From positions 1 to 26,813 of the forward strand of contig JAQGAU010000515.1 of assembly GCA_034698045.1 (NCBI GenBank): a stretch of DNA of 26,813 nucleotides, written 5' to 3'. Shown one piece after another: positions 24,760-26,813 of this stretch. The DNA comes from Paramacrobiotus richtersi. Lineage: Eukaryota > Tardigrada > Eutardigrada > Parachela > Macrobiotidae. The notes under the pieces were generated by a model. That model did not search any database. It was given only the letters and a program-made list of their open reading frames with translations, and was not told where the DNA came from. How positions within the stretch are numbered: the stretch's first letter is position 1; every line of letters starts with the position of its first letter. The position numbers and the translations under genes are program-made.

Positions 24760-25790
24760 CAACCAGATGTATTTTTCAAACTGGATCCTCTTAGGACCGG
24801 TCAGCCGGTAGCTGACCGTCGTGCCCATGATGCATTTTTTGCATCAGTGGGCATGACCGTGGTAATGGATTAATCTTCTAGTTTTTTTATCAGACAGCCG
24901 GTTGATCTAATGCAGTGTGTACGAGCATCGGCCCACACAGTTTTCGACGGGCTATCCAGCGGCGCATTTTAAATGGTCATCAGACTGACCACTGGTCATC
25001 GATGGTCGGTGACCACCGGATAGTGGTTTATTATCATTGTTTCGTTGACATTATTTGTCCTATGGCTTTTCTCATCATTTAGGCCACAACTGACCAGCAG
25101 TTATTGTGTTACAGTGATGACTCTTGCGACTGCGGCTTTGGGGGGTGCAAATTAACATACATTATACTGTATCCAGCTCTTTCGCGCTGCTTTTCTTGCC
25201 TGAAGTTCTGACCATGATAGCGGAAACGGTCATTCCAGATTGACAGTGATTCCTAAATGAATGACCAACTGATCCATGCCTATTTTCTAGTTTTACGATG
25301 GAAGTAAGAGCCATTTCGGAGAAAAACGGCTTGCACAGAGAAGCTTTTTGCAGTATATGTCATGCAGAAGCTGGTCATCCGTTCTCGTTACGGCAGGTTA
25401 CGAAGTCCGCGAAGCAATGACCAACGTTCTGTTATACTTCCTGTACTAGGGTGGTCATCTGAACTTTCAGAAGTTAGGGAAAGTGCGTATTACCGGCAGA
25501 AAGAGTGGTTTATACCTGATTCTCATCAGATTCTGTGAAGCCATTTTTCACAACTGCCCATTGGTCATCCGGATGACCACAAAATATATCTCAGTGGATA
25601 GCCCTGGAAAAACTGACCACAGCCAGCGCTTTAAGAGTCGAAAATTTTACGTGCCTAATTTTTAAACAAATTGAACTTTTTGCTGTGAAAATTGCATCAT
25701 GCTCACTGATGCAAAAAATGCATCGTACTGTCCTCGCTGACCTACGGTCAGACAAATCTTCACAAAAATACGACTTGTTAGTTGTAGTTT
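24760..25790. mobile_element. ~1-kb non-coding element with long, diverged terminal inverted repeats
   Basis: The left arm (about 24765-25010) and right arm (about 25555-25790) are inverted copies. The clearest pairs are GATGCATTTTTTGCATCAGTG (24829-24849) against the reverse of 25704-25724, GCTATCC with ATTTT..ATGGTCATC near 24950-25000 against 25560-25610, and GGTCAGC...GCTGACC near the outer ends. The motif TGGTCATC or its reverse GATGACCA recurs throughout (near 24995, 25008, 25372, 25453, 25563 and 25573, with variants elsewhere). No frame longer than 60 codons carries a transposase motif. This fits a MITE-like or foldback non-autonomous DNA transposon. I could not identify target-site duplications, so the outer limits are approximate. 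The right arm recurs at 5870-6160. Confidence 0.6.
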
Positions 25791-25849
25791 TTGACCAGCA
25801 AGTACCAATTTTGAAGTCGAAATTTTGACTCCTTCTGGTACCTGGCGCC

Positions 25850-26490
25850 AGTGTAACCGGTTAAGTCACGAAATCTGGATAATTATAATGGTTATCCGCT
25901 TGGTACACTTCTGTTTGAACAGCGTGGAGCAAAGTTTTACTGTGGCATATACGGATTTCGTCCAGTTGACTTTTCTTCACACCCGTTGACTTGTCAGTAC
26001 ATGAGTGCACTTGACGGGTTTGAAATTAAACCAGAAATGCAAATATACCGACCATAAACCAAAATGCTGTTATCTGATTAACTCACAAGGTATGTATGCA
26101 GGACACGTCAGTCACGAATACCCAACCCGAACTGAGCAATAAACCCTCCTTTAGACATCAGACGCAACAACAAATGACTCAGAAACAAAACAAACATCTA
26201 GCTAATACGCCATTAAACCCTTGCAGATGGTCGGTAATAAAACACGTCACAGAGATTGGAGGCTATATTAATATAACGATATTCTGGCTGTGGACAATAG
26301 CAAGGCAACTAAGAAGGGACCGGCACGATATTTTTTACGCAAATAATTTCCGTTCCGCCCAATACTGAACTGTTTTAGCAGATTATATTGGTTTAGCTCG
26401 CGTACACGTATATGTCCTAATATTACACTTGTCCAGCAAGGGAAACGTCGTATACGAGCTGCTGTTTTACCCGCCGCGAGCAGTCCGATT
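25850..26490. other. no gene recognised
   Basis: The longest frame (26096-26368, plus, 90 codons) starts with an ATG and has a Gln/Asn-rich half followed by one hydrophobic stretch (YINITIFWLWTIARQL). I recognise no family and it may be chance. The rest is AT-rich. Confidence 0.4.
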
Positions 26491-26494
26491 CTGG

Positions 26495-26572
26495 AACATG
26501 GCTCTGCGGCCTCTGCCTCCGCAAAGTCTAGAAGTTTAGTGTCAGATGTTGCAGTTGCACTTTGGCCAACAG
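26495..26572. repeat. dispersed repeat, copy 2
   Basis: Second copy of the roughly 75-nt repeat at 21676-21749, in direct orientation. It shares ACATGGCTCTGC, GTGTCAGATGTTGCAGTT and ACAGACAG, with a small internal insertion near GGCCTCTGCC. Confidence 0.8.
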
Positions 26573-26617
26573 ACAGAATATTTTAATAATATTAATAATG
26601 TCATTATTATTTTACTG

Positions 26618-26813
26618 CGGCTATTTCCCGTCATTTACTATCAAAAAACGTAGAAAACAACAGTGTTGGCAGTAGCTGCGCCTGCCGAGCATGTTTTCTA
26701 CGTAGAACGGATGCTAGGCTATCTGAAAAATACAACAAATAATTGGCTTGTCCGGCAGCCGAGCACGCAGCGCATAAAAATCGGCTATGTCCCGTCATTT
26801 ACTATCAAAAAAC
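26618..26813. repeat. 32-nt direct repeats with an internal inverted repeat
   Basis: Positions 26618-26649 and 26782-26813 match with one difference (CGGCTATTTCCC against CGGCTATGTCCC, then GTCATTTACTATCAAAAAAC). The period is 164 nt and the second copy ends exactly at the end of the window. Between them ACGTAGAAAACA (26648-26659) and TGTTTTCTACGT (26692-26703) form a perfect 12-bp inverted repeat with a 32-nt loop. This may be the start of a tandem satellite or the edge of a small transposon. Confidence 0.8.

Noticed and set aside
26096-26368. 90-codon frame with one hydrophobic stretch
   Set aside because: One possible helix with a Gln-rich start is not enough to call a gene; no splice partners were seen.

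Overview
The window looks like nuclear DNA of an invertebrate animal. Genes are split by spliceosomal introns with GT...AG borders (about 41-107 nt for the short ones, up to about 1.3 kb), and their products belong to animal families: a receptor tyrosine kinase, TMEM151, an FBXO21-type F-box protein and class A GPCRs. Compact introns and GPCRs with an 'NRL/NRI...FP' end of TM3 make me favour a tardigrade, but this is an inference from memory of families. Nothing in the sequence fixes the species. There are no bacterial operons, rRNA genes or CRISPR arrays, and I recognised no tRNA.

Layout. (1) 280-2996, minus strand: a seven-exon gene whose exons join in phase into signal peptide, GH16 (beta-glucanase-type) ectodomain, one transmembrane helix and a split tyrosine kinase. 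The GH16 catalytic motif is not intact and the kinase exons carry at least two reading-frame breaks. (2) 4311-5765, plus: a class A GPCR with TM1-TM5 and TM7 visible but broken frames. (3) 5870-6160: a partial copy of a dispersed repeat. (4) 6800-16240, plus: three tandem two-exon TMEM151-family genes with the intron at the same codon. The first two are recent duplicates that share upstream sequence. The gap between the second and third holds GPCR-like fragments (12144-12368, 13637-13762). (5) 19200-21556, plus: a divergent FBXO21-like gene. (6) 22132-22665, plus: a GPCR relic covering TM1-TM4. (7) 23031-24389, minus: a two-exon four-helix membrane protein. (8) 24760-25790: a roughly 1-kb non-coding inverted-repeat element rich in TGGTCAT/ATGACCA motifs, whose right arm matches the copy at 5.9 kb. 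(9) 26495-26813: short repeats, including a 32-nt direct repeat with period 164 and a 12-bp inverted repeat.

The genes do not form a pathway. The main themes are an unusual GH16-kinase receptor, a lineage-expanded TMEM151 cluster and decaying GPCRs. Several frame breaks sit at or beside short homopolymers, so each 'pseudogene' call must be weighed against sequencing or assembly indels.
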